Source of the DNA: JBBTCX01 sp964494205
GTDB taxonomy: Bacteria > Planctomycetota > Phycisphaerae > UBA1845
NCBI GenBank assembly: GCA_964494205.1
Contig: CAZBRD010000021.1
Location: 14,331 to 78,330 of the forward strand
Direction: 5' to 3'
DNA: 64,000 nucleotides
Position 1 is the stretch's first letter. Each line of letters starts with the position of its first letter. The notes beneath the pieces were generated by a model. The model saw only the letters and a list, made by a program, of their open reading frames with translations. It searched no databases and had not been told where the DNA came from. Positions 28,316 through 37,899 of this stretch are shown in pieces. Position numbers and translations under genes: made by a program.

Positions 28316-28370
28316 ACACTTTCCATGACCGTGCATGGGAAAACGCATAGCCTTCACGTATAATCCTTCG

Positions 28371-29222
28371 ATGCCATCCCTTGGCCTCATCGCCGGTGCC
28401 GGTCGCTTCCCTTTCATGGTTGCGGAGGGTGCTCGCGCGCAAGGTATCAAAGTCTCTGTCGTTGGCCTGCAGGGTTTCGTCGATCCCGCCTTGGCCAATC
28501 TCGTCGATGAGTTTCACTGGGCCGGTCTCGCGAAACCCGGTCGTTGGATTCGTCTGCTGCGTCGTGCGGGAGCGGATCGCGTCATCCTCGCGGGTTCGGT
28601 GGCCAAAGACAGCATGTATGGCCGATGGCGGATGCTCCGCTTGCTGCCCGACCTGACTGCCCTGAAGATTTGGTTTCTGCGAATACCGGACAAGCGGAAC
28701 GACACCGTGCTGCGGGCGATCGCCGACGAACTGGCAATACACGGGCTGATCATGGACGAATGCGTCAAATACACTCCCGAACACATGGCCCCCGAGGGCG
28801 TGCTCACCCGCCGCCAGCCGAACGCCGCCCAGCTTCGCGACATCGAGTTCGGCTGGTCGATCGCCAAAGAGATGGGCCGACTCGACATCGGCCAATCGAT
28901 CGCGGTCAAAGAAACCGAAGTCATCGCGGTCGAAGCCATCGAAGGCACCGACCGCATGATCGAACGCACAGGCCAACTATGCCCCCGCGGCGGCTGGACC
29001 ATGATCAAAGTCGCCAAACCAAATCAGGACATGCGCTTCGACGTTCCCACCGTCGGCCCGGAGACGATCGAAAAACTCCGCCGCGCCGGTGCGGCCATGC
29101 TGGTGATCGAGGCAGGAAAAACGGTGATCGTTGAGCGAGAGAACATGGTCGCAGCAGCCGAAGCGGCAGGGATTATCGTGGCTGCACGAAGCGAAGCGGT
29201 TTGCACCAACGGTGCAACGTAA
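28371..29222 (+). CDS. lpxI: UDP-2,3-diacylglucosamine pyrophosphatase LpxI
   Basis: From ATG 28371 the protein has 283 residues and starts MPSLGLIAGAGRFPFMVAE, the usual LpxI opening; the frame start at 28335 lies upstream. Later signatures are DECVKYTPEHMAPEGVLTRRQP, GQSIAVKETEVIAVEAIEGTD and DMRFDVPTVGPETIEKL. LpxI hydrolyses UDP-2,3-diacylglucosamine to lipid X in lipid A synthesis, replacing LpxH. Its presence implies an LPS-bearing outer membrane. It follows selA by 55 bases and could share its transcript. Confidence 0.92.
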   Translation: MPSLGLIAGAGRFPFMVAEGARAQGIKVSVVGLQGFVDPALANLVDEFHWAGLAKPGRWIRLLRRAGADRVILAGSVAKDSMYGRWRMLRLLPDLTALKIWFLRIPDKRNDTVLRAIADELAIHGLIMDECVKYTPEHMAPEGVLTRRQPNAAQLRDIEFGWSIAKEMGRLDIGQSIAVKETEVIAVEAIEGTDRMIERTGQLCPRGGWTMIKVAKPNQDMRFDVPTVGPETIEKLRRAGAAMLVIEAGKTVIVERENMVAAAEAAGIIVAARSEAVCTNGAT

Positions 29223-29224
29223 CA

Positions 29225-29297
29225 AAGCCCAGGGTTGCAGCGTAGCAGCTACCCTGGCTTGATGATCACACGCCAACAAGTGCCCTGAAAGGGCACT
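29225..29297. terminator. Two hairpins between convergent genes
   Basis: AGCCCAGGG...CCCTGGCT (about 29226-29259) and AGTGCCCTGAAAGGGCACT (29279-29297) lie between lpxI and the convergent ExeA-like gene. Neither has a strong T-tract. They probably limit readthrough from both sides. Confidence 0.5.
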
Positions 29298-29330
29298 GCC
29301 CTCAAAGTCTAAGGAAAACAAGCGCGAGAG

Positions 29331-32300
29331 TTAGCGGTTAACTACCGCCGCTTCCTTCGCTTCTTCAATCATCGCGGAAATCCGATCTGTCGGCGCTTTT
29401 GGAACCGACGACGTCACACTTTTCGTCGGCGCAGATACCGGCTGTGTTGTCTTAGGCGTCACAAGAGTTCGCAACCCACTCGCCTGCGTCCCGATAGGGG
29501 AGTCGATTGATCGGGGAATCTCGACCACCGTATTTGACTGCAACCGCTGCGCGATGCCGTGCAACGCATCACCCGGATGCGTCGCCGCGATCGACGGTGC
29601 TTGCTGCACCAGCTTTTCCAACCTCGACTGAACGCGCACCGCCTCCGCCACCCATTCATGCAACGTGGCCGACGCACGATCAGTCTCGCCCTGCAGCCGC
29701 GCGACGCGATCCACCGCCGCTTCGCTGACCTCTTTGAACTCCTTTGTCTTCTGCACGGCGTCGAGACTCGCCTGCGACAATCCCGCGAACACCTTTCGCA
29801 CCACGCCGCACACGCGTTCCAACTGTGCAGCCTGATTCTGAGCCGTCGCAATGATCTCCTGCGGCTTGGTGATGATGGTCATCACTTTGCCTTCAACGTC
29901 CGCAGCCTGTCGTCGCATTTCGTCAAGCTTTGTGTGAACTCCTTCCGCCTGCGTGGTGAATTCACGGCGCAAATGCTCCAGCGCCTCCACCGTTCCGCGA
30001 CCCTCGTCGAGCCGCTCATTCAGCTCGCCGACCGCCTCTTCCACGCGGCGAAGGACCTGCTGCTGCGTTTCAATCAGCGACTGCGCGGTCCCCGTCACGT
30101 TGTGCAGTTCCGTGCACTGCTCCGAGCCGAGCCCCGTTGCGGTGACAATATCCGTGTGCACGCGCGTCGCATCGTCCAGCGCCTTGCGAATCACGTCGCC
30201 TGTTTCTTGGGCCATGCGAATCAGCGGCGTCACAGCCGACAATCGCTCAGCCAACAGCGCCGATTGCGACGTGTGCTCCTGAATCGATTGCACCGATTCC
30301 TGGGCCGCCTTCACTTGTTCCGTTAGCGTGCCGAGGATCGTATCCCGCTGGGATGCAAGCTCTGTGATACGCTCAATGACTTCCATTGATCTGGTGCCGG
30401 CCGCGTTGAGTTCGTTGGCCCGTGCCTCCGCTGTGGTGCTCAGCGACCATATTTCCTGCGTCATCTTCTCGATCTGATCGCGCGTCGTCGCCGCTAGCGA
30501 TTCCGACTCCTTCGTGATTTCGTTCGCACGATTCAGAACTTTTTGGCCGTTCATCGTTGCTTCGCTCAACTGCCGCAACGTTTGCGTTGCAGCCGCATTG
30601 TGCGAATCAAGCTGACGCGATTTCTCTTCGGTCAATGCGCAAACCTGACGTACCGTCTCCTGCCATTGCTTGGACGTGGCGACCAGTTCACCCACTTGCT
30701 TATTCGTGCTGCGTGCCTCGTCGGTAGCCGCACGTAGTGAAGTTGCCACACCCTCTGCCTCCGCCACCCGATCGGTGAGCGGCTTGACCCGTTCATGGGC
30801 AGCCCCAAGATCGACCAGCGTGCTGGCCACCGCATGACGCAGCGATTCCAGTCGCCCAACCGATTCCTTCGTGCCGTTTTGAAGATCGTCAGCGCGACGT
30901 ACGGAAGTGGAAAGCTCTCCGATCACGCTTTCCGCGCGTTCGATCCATGTTTCCATCAGCTTCTGCGGCCCCGTGAGCTTGGTCTCCCATTGATTGATCT
31001 TCGTTTCCATGCCGGTGAATTCCTGTCCGATCTCGCCGACGCGGAATTGCAACTGCGTATAGCGCCCGTCCAGCGCGTTCATATAGTGCTGCAAGTCGTC
31101 GATGCGCTCCGTTCGCTCGCCCGCAAGCTCCGCAAACAGACGACGCATATCGCTCACTTCTTCCGTGGCCTTTGCCCGAGCAGCCGTCGTTATCTCCTGA
31201 AGTTCACCAACACGCGCGGTCATTTCTTCCAATTGCTTCGCCGATTCGGTTGTGCGATCTTCGAGCTGCGCCACGAAACTGCGCTTCAGTTCTGCGGCCA
31301 TCGTCGCGAACTCGCTCTTCGTTTGTTCAACCGTATCGAGCATTTCGTCTTCGGTAGCGCTAGCAAGTTCCCGCAATTGTCGGATTCGCCCAGACCACTC
31401 GTCTGCGTGTTGCTTTGCTTCACTGTTTTGTTGAGCAAGCCTGTTGGTCAGTTCTTGTTCGATGGACGTTTTCTTGCGCTCTGCGTTCTTCAACTCCCCG
31501 CGAAGTTCCTCGATCTCGTTTGCTGCCTGCTCCCGCACCGTAGCCAATGACCGCTGTGCATTTTCCACTTCGACAACCGCGTGCAGCGATGCATCGTTCA
31601 GTTGACGCTCGATTTCGGCGGATCGCTTTTCCGTTTCGGAAACGTTATCGATGAACTTCTTCTGCATGCGGTCAGTCGAGGAAATCACGTCTTCCATGCG
31701 AGTCTGCATCGTCTTCATCGTCGAATCAAAGGCCGATTGCATGCTGTCAATCCGACCGAGGACCGACTCAAGTCGCTGTTGTGCGATATCCGCGCGATCG
31801 ATCTTCTCTGCCAGCGCCCCCATTCGCGCAAGCTGTTCCTCAGCCCGCTGCGCCACCTGATCGCTGAACGAATTGAGTCGCGCTTCGATTTCATCCGCGC
31901 GACTGCAAGCTTGCTGAATGCGTCGAATCGGGTCCGACTCCGCCAGCGTCTCGAACACCTGCCCGATCTGCCCACGCACATCGCTGACCCGGCGATCGGT
32001 TTCATCAATAATCTCTTCCGATCGACGCTTCACATGCGAGAGTGTCTGCTCAGCCTGTTCGTTCGATTGATTTAGTTCCTGTGTAAGCCGATCTGCTCGA
32101 TCGCGCACGAACGACAGCCGCTCGCCCGCGCCCACCGAATCGCGCACCGACATATCCAGTGTCGCCGCACTCTGCTCCGCCCGGGCCAGCAATTGCTCAA
32201 GGCGTTGAATATTGGCTGCCGTTGTGACGCTGTCAGGTGCGGTTCGAATCGTTCCTGCTGTTGTGACTTCGCTGACCGGCATCTCGCGGGCCATTTCTCC

Positions 32301-33314
32301 GATGATGCCGGGAATTGATGCGCCAATCGCTTGCACTTCACGCGACACGTTTGCTCCGCCCAGCACCCCGCTTGAGGCCGTCATCACGACCTCGCGCTCT
32401 TTCGCCGACGTATACGGGTCAGTGACACCGAGCACGCCGAAACTCTCCTTCGAGGCCCGTTCCGCCGAAGCAATCGCGGCGGGTCGAATCGACTCCAAGG
32501 GTGCACTCACGGTTGTGCTCATCTGCGATGTGGCGATGATACGAACCGCACGAATTCGTTTCTCGCCCGCAAACCGGGCAGCCTGCATCGCGCGCAAGGC
32601 CGCCGCGTTCACCGATCGCGGAACGCCCCCCGATGCTGCATGGATGAGTTGTATCGCTTCATTTTCGAAGAGATCGCCGGCGGAATGCCCCGCCGCGATC
32701 AACCGCGTTCGAAAATAGTCTTTCGTTTCGTCGAGTGTCATGGGCCGAAGCGTGTTCGTGACCGTGATCTGCTGCCGGAACTGTGTGAACTCAGTTCGCT
32801 CCAGCACCCGCGACAGCATCGGACGACCGCACAACACCACGCGTATCGACTCTGATTCTTCCGTCGACCCCGCCATGAATTCCGCGAGCTGCGACAAGTG
32901 ATTCGCCGACAAGTTCTCCGCCTGATCGATAATCAGCAGCGACCGATGCCCGACTTCCCACATTTTTTGCAGATGAGTGCGAAGCCGCTTCGCCGTCCGC
33001 GCGCGATCCTTTGAAAACGGCAATCCGACGCTGAATCGCTTGCACGTTTCACGAATCACGTCTCGATCCGAATCCGGCGGCCAGGACAGCATCGCCGCAT
33101 GGTCCGTGGTGTGCAGACGGAGCAGCAACGTGCGCAGCAGCATGGTCTTCCCCAGCCCCGCATCTGCCGTCAGCAGCGCCATCCCTTTTCCGAACTGCGC
33201 ATGCTGCATCAGTTGTTCGAGGATGCGCTCGCGATCGGGTGTGCTATGAAAAAGTCGCCCATCCGCGCGATCATCAAACGGTGGCGTTTCCAGTCTGAAC
33301 CAGTTGTGATCCAT
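29331..33314 (-). CDS. ExeA-like AAA ATPase fused to a giant coiled coil
   Basis: I start the gene at ATG 33314, preceded by GAGGAAG, giving 1327 residues; the upstream in-frame extension has no features. Residues 1-300 are an ExeA/GspA-type ATPase with Walker A ADAGLGKT (50-57), Walker B LLIIDQAENLS (Asp130) and sensor-like GGVPRSVNAAALRAM. From about 370 to 1240 the chain is a nearly continuous Ala/Glu/Gln/Arg-rich coiled coil in heptads. A Pro/Thr tail ends in ISAMIEEAKEAAVVNR. ExeA ATPases help assemble secretins by acting across peptidoglycan. The fusion suggests a long filament or tether. No TM segment is evident. Confidence 0.8.
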   Translation of the reverse strand: MDHNWFRLETPPFDDRADGRLFHSTPDRERILEQLMQHAQFGKGMALLTADAGLGKTMLLRTLLLRLHTTDHAAMLSWPPDSDRDVIRETCKRFSVGLPFSKDRARTAKRLRTHLQKMWEVGHRSLLIIDQAENLSANHLSQLAEFMAGSTEESESIRVVLCGRPMLSRVLERTEFTQFRQQITVTNTLRPMTLDETKDYFRTRLIAAGHSAGDLFENEAIQLIHAASGGVPRSVNAAALRAMQAARFAGEKRIRAVRIIATSQMSTTVSAPLESIRPAAIASAERASKESFGVLGVTDPYTSAKEREVVMTASSGVLGGANVSREVQAIGASIPGIIGEMAREMPVSEVTTAGTIRTAPDSVTTAANIQRLEQLLARAEQSAATLDMSVRDSVGAGERLSFVRDRADRLTQELNQSNEQAEQTLSHVKRRSEEIIDETDRRVSDVRGQIGQVFETLAESDPIRRIQQACSRADEIEARLNSFSDQVAQRAEEQLARMGALAEKIDRADIAQQRLESVLGRIDSMQSAFDSTMKTMQTRMEDVISSTDRMQKKFIDNVSETEKRSAEIERQLNDASLHAVVEVENAQRSLATVREQAANEIEELRGELKNAERKKTSIEQELTNRLAQQNSEAKQHADEWSGRIRQLRELASATEDEMLDTVEQTKSEFATMAAELKRSFVAQLEDRTTESAKQLEEMTARVGELQEITTAARAKATEEVSDMRRLFAELAGERTERIDDLQHYMNALDGRYTQLQFRVGEIGQEFTGMETKINQWETKLTGPQKLMETWIERAESVIGELSTSVRRADDLQNGTKESVGRLESLRHAVASTLVDLGAAHERVKPLTDRVAEAEGVATSLRAATDEARSTNKQVGELVATSKQWQETVRQVCALTEEKSRQLDSHNAAATQTLRQLSEATMNGQKVLNRANEITKESESLAATTRDQIEKMTQEIWSLSTTAEARANELNAAGTRSMEVIERITELASQRDTILGTLTEQVKAAQESVQSIQEHTSQSALLAERLSAVTPLIRMAQETGDVIRKALDDATRVHTDIVTATGLGSEQCTELHNVTGTAQSLIETQQQVLRRVEEAVGELNERLDEGRGTVEALEHLRREFTTQAEGVHTKLDEMRRQAADVEGKVMTIITKPQEIIATAQNQAAQLERVCGVVRKVFAGLSQASLDAVQKTKEFKEVSEAAVDRVARLQGETDRASATLHEWVAEAVRVQSRLEKLVQQAPSIAATHPGDALHGIAQRLQSNTVVEIPRSIDSPIGTQASGLRTLVTPKTTQPVSAPTKSVTSSVPKAPTDRISAMIEEAKEAAVVNR

Positions 33315-33654
33315 GGCAGCTTCCTCAACGTCGCCAACGGGCAACAGCCGGCGCGCGACCGCCCCGATACCCGGGTCGGCGCGAACCCCATACGTACGCT
33401 TGATTTGGTAAATCGGTCTCTGCCGGGGAAGCCTGAAGTTATCGGGCAGTTGCACAAACCCGCCGGGATACATGTATAGAGGTAATGTAACTGCCTTCCA
33501 AAGGCCCACGCGGACCATGTCGCAATGGCCTCACGACCCTGAAAACGCGGTTGTCTTCGAACACCCGTAGCCGACAATGTTTGCCTTTTTCCCTAACTCT
33601 CCATTACTATAATTCCCGTTTAATTGACCAAACCATTCAGACAGGAGCTGCAAC
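33315..33654. other. Divergent intergenic region
   Basis: 340 bases between the ExeA-like and aldehyde dehydrogenase starts hold both promoters. CAGGAGCTGCAAC is the likely ribosome site of the dehydrogenase. No repeat or small gene was recognised. Confidence 0.4.
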
Positions 33655-35136
33655 ATGACCACCGCAACCATGACCGCCTCGGACAACAAAGTGAAAATCA
33701 GCGCTACCAAGCTGCTTATCAATAACCAATGGGTCGACGCTACCTCGGGCAAGACCTTCGATACCATCAACCCCGCAACAGGCCAGTCGATCACCAAAGT
33801 CGCCGAAGCCGATGCAGCCGACGTTGAAAAAGCCGTCAAAGCTGCCCGCACCGCTTTCGAGCGCGGCGCGCCGTGGCGCAAGATGTCCGCCACACAGCGT
33901 GGCCGCTTGCTTCACAAGCTCGCGGACCTCATCGAAGAAAACAAAGACGAACTCGCTCGCCTCGAGTCACTCGACAACGGCAAGCCCTACAACGATTCAT
34001 CAAAGGCAGACCTCCCGCTCACCATCGCCTGCTATCGCTACTACGCGGGTTGGGCCGACAAAGTCCAGGGCAAGACCATCCCCATCAACGGCCCATACTT
34101 CTGCTACACCAAGCATGAGCCCGTCGGCGTCGTCGGCCAGATCATCCCGTGGAACTTCCCGCTGCTCATGCAGGCGTGGAAGCTCGGCCCCGCACTCGCG
34201 ACCGGCAACACCGTCATCATGAAACCGGCTGAGCAAACTCCTCTCAGCGCCCTCCGCGTCGGCGAGCTGATCGTCGAAGCAGGCTTCCCCGCGGGCGTCG
34301 TGAACATCCTCCCCGGTTTCGGCCCGACAGCTGGCGGCGCGATCTCGAAGCATAATGACGTCGACAAGGTCGCCTTCACCGGCTCGACCGAAGTCGGCAA
34401 GCTGATTATGGAAGCCGCCGCCAAGAGCAACCTCAAGCGCGTCACGCTTGAACTCGGCGGCAAGAGCCCGAACATCGTCTTCGCCGACGCCGACATGAAC
34501 GCAGCCATCGAAGGCGCCCACTTCGCCCTCTTCTTCAATCAGGGTCAGTGCTGCTGCGCCGGCTCGCGACTCTTCGTCGAGGAGAAATGCTACGACGAGT
34601 TCGTGTCGAAGAGCGTCGAGCGCGCCAAGCGCCGCAAGGTCGGCGATCCATTCGACGCCAAGACCGAGCAAGGCCCGCAGGTCGATGAAGAGCAATTCAA
34701 GAAAGTCATGGGCTATATCGAAGCCGGCAAGAAGGACGGCGCAAAGATGGAATGCGGCGGCGGCCGCGTCGGCAGCAACGGCTACTTCATCGAGCCCACC
34801 GTCTTCACCGACGTGAAAGACGAGATGAAGATCGCCCAGGAAGAAATCTTCGGCCCGGTCATGAGCATCATCAAGTTCAAGGATATGGACGAAGTCATCC
34901 GCCGCTCAAACAGCACCATGTACGGCCTCGCGGCTGCTGTGTGGACGAAGGACATCACTAAGGCCCATGCAATCGCCGACGGCGTCCGCGCCGGCACCGT
35001 CTGGGTCAACTGCTACGACGTCTTCGACGCAGCCGCCCCCTTCGGCGGTTTCAAGCAATCCGGCATCGGCCGCGAACTCGGCGAATACGGTCTGCAACAG
35101 TATACAGAAGTGAAAACGGTGACGGTGAGAATCTAG
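33655..35136 (+). CDS. NAD(P)-dependent aldehyde dehydrogenase
   Basis: This 493-residue class 1/2-type aldehyde dehydrogenase is full length. It has PWNFPLLMQAWKLGPALATG for NAD binding, catalytic Glu266 in LELGGKSP and nucleophile Cys300 in FFNQGQCCCAGSR. It also has EEIFGPVMSIIKF and the C-terminal PFGGFKQSGIGRELGEYGL. It oxidises aldehydes to acids; the three-Cys motif resembles ALDH2 and betaine-aldehyde types, but substrate cannot be fixed from sequence. It is monocistronic with a strong bidirectional terminator after it. Confidence 0.93.
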   Translation: MTTATMTASDNKVKISATKLLINNQWVDATSGKTFDTINPATGQSITKVAEADAADVEKAVKAARTAFERGAPWRKMSATQRGRLLHKLADLIEENKDELARLESLDNGKPYNDSSKADLPLTIACYRYYAGWADKVQGKTIPINGPYFCYTKHEPVGVVGQIIPWNFPLLMQAWKLGPALATGNTVIMKPAEQTPLSALRVGELIVEAGFPAGVVNILPGFGPTAGGAISKHNDVDKVAFTGSTEVGKLIMEAAAKSNLKRVTLELGGKSPNIVFADADMNAAIEGAHFALFFNQGQCCCAGSRLFVEEKCYDEFVSKSVERAKRRKVGDPFDAKTEQGPQVDEEQFKKVMGYIEAGKKDGAKMECGGGRVGSNGYFIEPTVFTDVKDEMKIAQEEIFGPVMSIIKFKDMDEVIRRSNSTMYGLAAAVWTKDITKAHAIADGVRAGTVWVNCYDVFDAAAPFGGFKQSGIGRELGEYGLQQYTEVKTVTVRI

Positions 35137-35164
35137 CTAAGCGAAACTGAACTTTGAGCAAAAC

Positions 35165-35199
35165 AAAAGCGCCGTGTCGATGATCGACACGGCGCTTTT
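35165..35199. terminator. Strong bidirectional Rho-independent terminator
   Basis: A perfect 16-bp stem, AAAAGCGCCGTGTCGA/TCGACACGGCGCTTTT with loop TGA, has an A tract on one side and T tract on the other. It serves the convergent aldehyde dehydrogenase and YWTD genes. Confidence 0.92.
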
Positions 35200-35220
35200 C
35201 AATTGCGCTAGATGTAAATC

Positions 35221-37116
35221 CTACTCGCACTTATCCGGGCACGCGTTGTTCCCACCAAACGCAGCCAGAACGGAAAGAATATCATCGAGGTTAATAGTCC
35301 CGTTGGCCTCGCACGGCTTCACGTCGGCGCTGGGGCAATCAACTGCATTCGCGAATCCGCGCAGCGTGCACAGAACGTCGTCCAAATTCGGTACCCCGCC
35401 CGATGCGTTTACGTCGCAATAGATTTGCAAGTCGCAGAAAAGGTCCAGTGCAAGGCCATGAACTGTACCCAGACCAGTCGCCACGTCTTCAACATTCGAT
35501 CCGTCGAAATTCGCCCGCCGAATCCGCGTACCGTCAGCCCAGAATATTTTCCCGCCTCCCACGTCGAGCGCGATATCCCGTGGCGACTGCAAGTCAGGCT
35601 GTGCAACGAGAGTTTCAATTCCAGTGCCATTCAGATTCATTCGAACGATCTGCCTCGTCGGCGTCGTATCCGTGACGTAGAGCTTGGAGCTGATCGGATC
35701 GAGGTCGATTCCAAACGGGGAAAAGGAGAGTTCAAAGTAGACTAGCTCTACATTCGTACCATCAAGGTCCGCGCGCTTGATGAAACCGCCAGTTCCCGAA
35801 ATAGCTTCATACTGCGTCCAATACAACTTCCCGGCAGCATCATCAATTACAATGCCAAACGGTTCGCTTGGCGACGACCCAAATGGTTCCGCAGTAGTCG
35901 CTGGAATAACGTCTTCCACGCCGGTCCCATCGTAATTGGATCGCTGAATTTTATGGCCGGGACTGTCCACCCAATAAAGCTTGGCAAAGTTTTGGCTGAT
36001 GGCTATGTCCGTTACGGACGCGTTAGGCAACGTCAGAAGCAATGCCGCGTTGTTACCGTCTTGATCTGAGACGAAGATTCCATCGCCTCCCACCACAGAC
36101 GATGCCCAATAAATCAAGTTGGTTTCCGGGTTTTGCTCAAGCGCTCTTGGGAGCTTCAGCGCCCCAGCCACAAGGGTCTCGATGTTCGCCCAATCCAGGT
36201 CAGCGCGATGAATGGTCGAATGAGATTCAATCGTCCAATAGAGTGCCCCAGTCGCAGAATCAAGCGTGAGCGCCCCAATACTTACGTTGCCAAGGTCACC
36301 TAATTGCTCGACGTTGCCACCATTGAGATCAGAACGCATGAGGTGGCCATGGTCCGTCCAGTACATGCGCCCGGCGTTAAGGTCGAGTGCAAGCCCTTTT
36401 GCATAAACTCCGTCGGAATGGCTGATAAGCGATACAAGATCTTCGGTGCCTGTGCCATCGAGATTTGCCCGTCGGATCAAGTCTCGGCCAAAATCCAACC
36501 AGTACATCTTGCCCCCGGCAAGATCGAGGTTGATGAAATCACTATTCCCGAACCCGAAGTCCGCAAGGCTCTGCATACCGGAACCATCAAGGTTCGCCCG
36601 TCGAATCTGTCCGCCGTTAAAGGCATTCGTCCAGTAAACTTTTCCGGACGCAACATCGAGCGCGATCTGCGAGACCGCCTGAAGATTTGAAACCAGAGCT
36701 TCTGTGTTGCTTCCATCAAGGTCAGCCCGAAGTATTCGTGCTTGGTTGGGGGTTGCATCGTCCGTCAAGTACATCTTGCCCGCCGCAATGTCGAGCGCGA
36801 TGCCTTTGAAGTTTCCAAGAAGGCCATTGGCAGAAAGATCTTCAATGTCCGATCCATCTATGTTGGCACGGAATACCTTGTTCAGTGGAGGATCGACCCA
36901 ATACAGCTTGCCTGCGACTGAATCAACGGCTACACCCACCGGGCTTACCGTAATGGGATCAACAATGATGACTTCCTGACCATCCCCATCCAAATCCGCG
37001 CGCTGCACCAAATGCCCAGTCATATCCGTCCAATAGACTTTCTGGGCTTGAACCGCATTCGTGAGAAAACCAGCGCAGACAAAACCAACCACTGTTGAAA
37101 CCAGCTTTCTAGTCAT
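35221..37116 (-). CDS. Secreted YWTD-repeat propeller with dockerin-like C-terminus
   Basis: The 631-residue protein has a signal peptide (VSTVVGFVCAGFLTNAVQAQ) and at least twelve LDL-receptor class-B type repeats built on YWTD (VYWTDMTGHLVQRADLDG, KLYWVDPPLNKVFRANIDG, KMYWLDFGRDLIRRANLDG and so on). These repeats would form two six-bladed propellers. The C-terminus (YCDVNASGGVPNLDDVLCTLRGF and EANGTINLDDILSVLAAFGG) is a dockerin-like pair. GGAG precedes the ATG. It is probably a surface or secreted binding protein; the ligand is unknown. Confidence 0.85.
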   Translation of the reverse strand: MTRKLVSTVVGFVCAGFLTNAVQAQKVYWTDMTGHLVQRADLDGDGQEVIIVDPITVSPVGVAVDSVAGKLYWVDPPLNKVFRANIDGSDIEDLSANGLLGNFKGIALDIAAGKMYLTDDATPNQARILRADLDGSNTEALVSNLQAVSQIALDVASGKVYWTNAFNGGQIRRANLDGSGMQSLADFGFGNSDFINLDLAGGKMYWLDFGRDLIRRANLDGTGTEDLVSLISHSDGVYAKGLALDLNAGRMYWTDHGHLMRSDLNGGNVEQLGDLGNVSIGALTLDSATGALYWTIESHSTIHRADLDWANIETLVAGALKLPRALEQNPETNLIYWASSVVGGDGIFVSDQDGNNAALLLTLPNASVTDIAISQNFAKLYWVDSPGHKIQRSNYDGTGVEDVIPATTAEPFGSSPSEPFGIVIDDAAGKLYWTQYEAISGTGGFIKRADLDGTNVELVYFELSFSPFGIDLDPISSKLYVTDTTPTRQIVRMNLNGTGIETLVAQPDLQSPRDIALDVGGGKIFWADGTRIRRANFDGSNVEDVATGLGTVHGLALDLFCDLQIYCDVNASGGVPNLDDVLCTLRGFANAVDCPSADVKPCEANGTINLDDILSVLAAFGGNNACPDKCE

Positions 37117-37899
37117 GTCAGAATCTCCAGCAGAAAGAAGAGACCATGCCGCCTGTGGGATACGTCCAATAGCCTAACTCGCCACCAGCCGGTACGCAAC
37201 AAATTCCGTTGTAAAAAGAGAAATGGGCATTGAGTGATGGCTCGGTCTGGTTTGTGTGGAAGCGCTCAACCGCGACAAAATCCACATCGGCCAACATCAA
37301 TGACTTACGGTTTCCTTCTTCGATCCGTTCATTGGAGGGCAGGCGAGTAGGATGGGTGTTCTGCACCCACCTGTTGTCAGTCTCCCAGCCGGAAATGTCC
37401 TGCTCGTCGCATCGTTCGCGCCAATTCCCCGCGCTCGTCTCGTGCACAATACCAAGCGATCACCCGTGTTGTTATCAATGTATGAAAACACGAATCAACC
37501 AAACCGCATCGCCCAATCTCCGCGACCGCTGTGCCTGCACGCAGTGCGCCATGGCCACACAAATCACCGCAATCGACATCAGAGAATCGCCAATCGACAA
37601 TCCCCGCAAACGGCCCAGCCAACCCCCATTCTCTGCCTCAATCAAAGTTCTGCGCATTTCTTTTTTTCCCGCGAATAAATCCTGCATAGCCGACCCGAAA
37701 ACCGCGTATTCCACCTGCGCCGCGCAAAACCGCGCAAGGTCGAACCGCGTTTTGGCTATCAAAAAACGAGGCGAAATGCACTGCGAAAACAAACGCAGGA
37801 GTACAACCAGCCCATTTCCGATAGGTCTGCCTCGTTACACTCCCGTCAGCCTTCTTCTTTATGTCTTGGTGCCTTTGTGGTTCAACCCAATTGCAATAC
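37117..37899. other. Intergenic region without a convincing gene
   Basis: 783 bases lie between the YWTD gene start and the end of the leftward SPASM-like gene. Reading frames here (for instance a 109-codon one ending two bases before the YWTD start) have no family features, no clear ribosome site and unusual composition. Short AAAACCGCG motifs recur near 37700-37755. I annotate nothing else. Confidence 0.4.

Noticed and set aside
29559..31550. Long rightward frames opposite the coiled-coil gene
   Set aside because: They mirror the repetitive coiled-coil codons; no start signals or domains.
35221..37116. C-terminal sorting signals (PEP-CTERM-like) in the secreted proteins
   Set aside because: The C-termini are dockerin-like EF-hand pairs or soluble domains with no terminal membrane helix plus basic tail.
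37118..37447. 109-codon leftward frame just before the YWTD gene
   Set aside because: No domain, odd composition, and it would overlap the ribosome site region of the YWTD gene; treated as untranslated.
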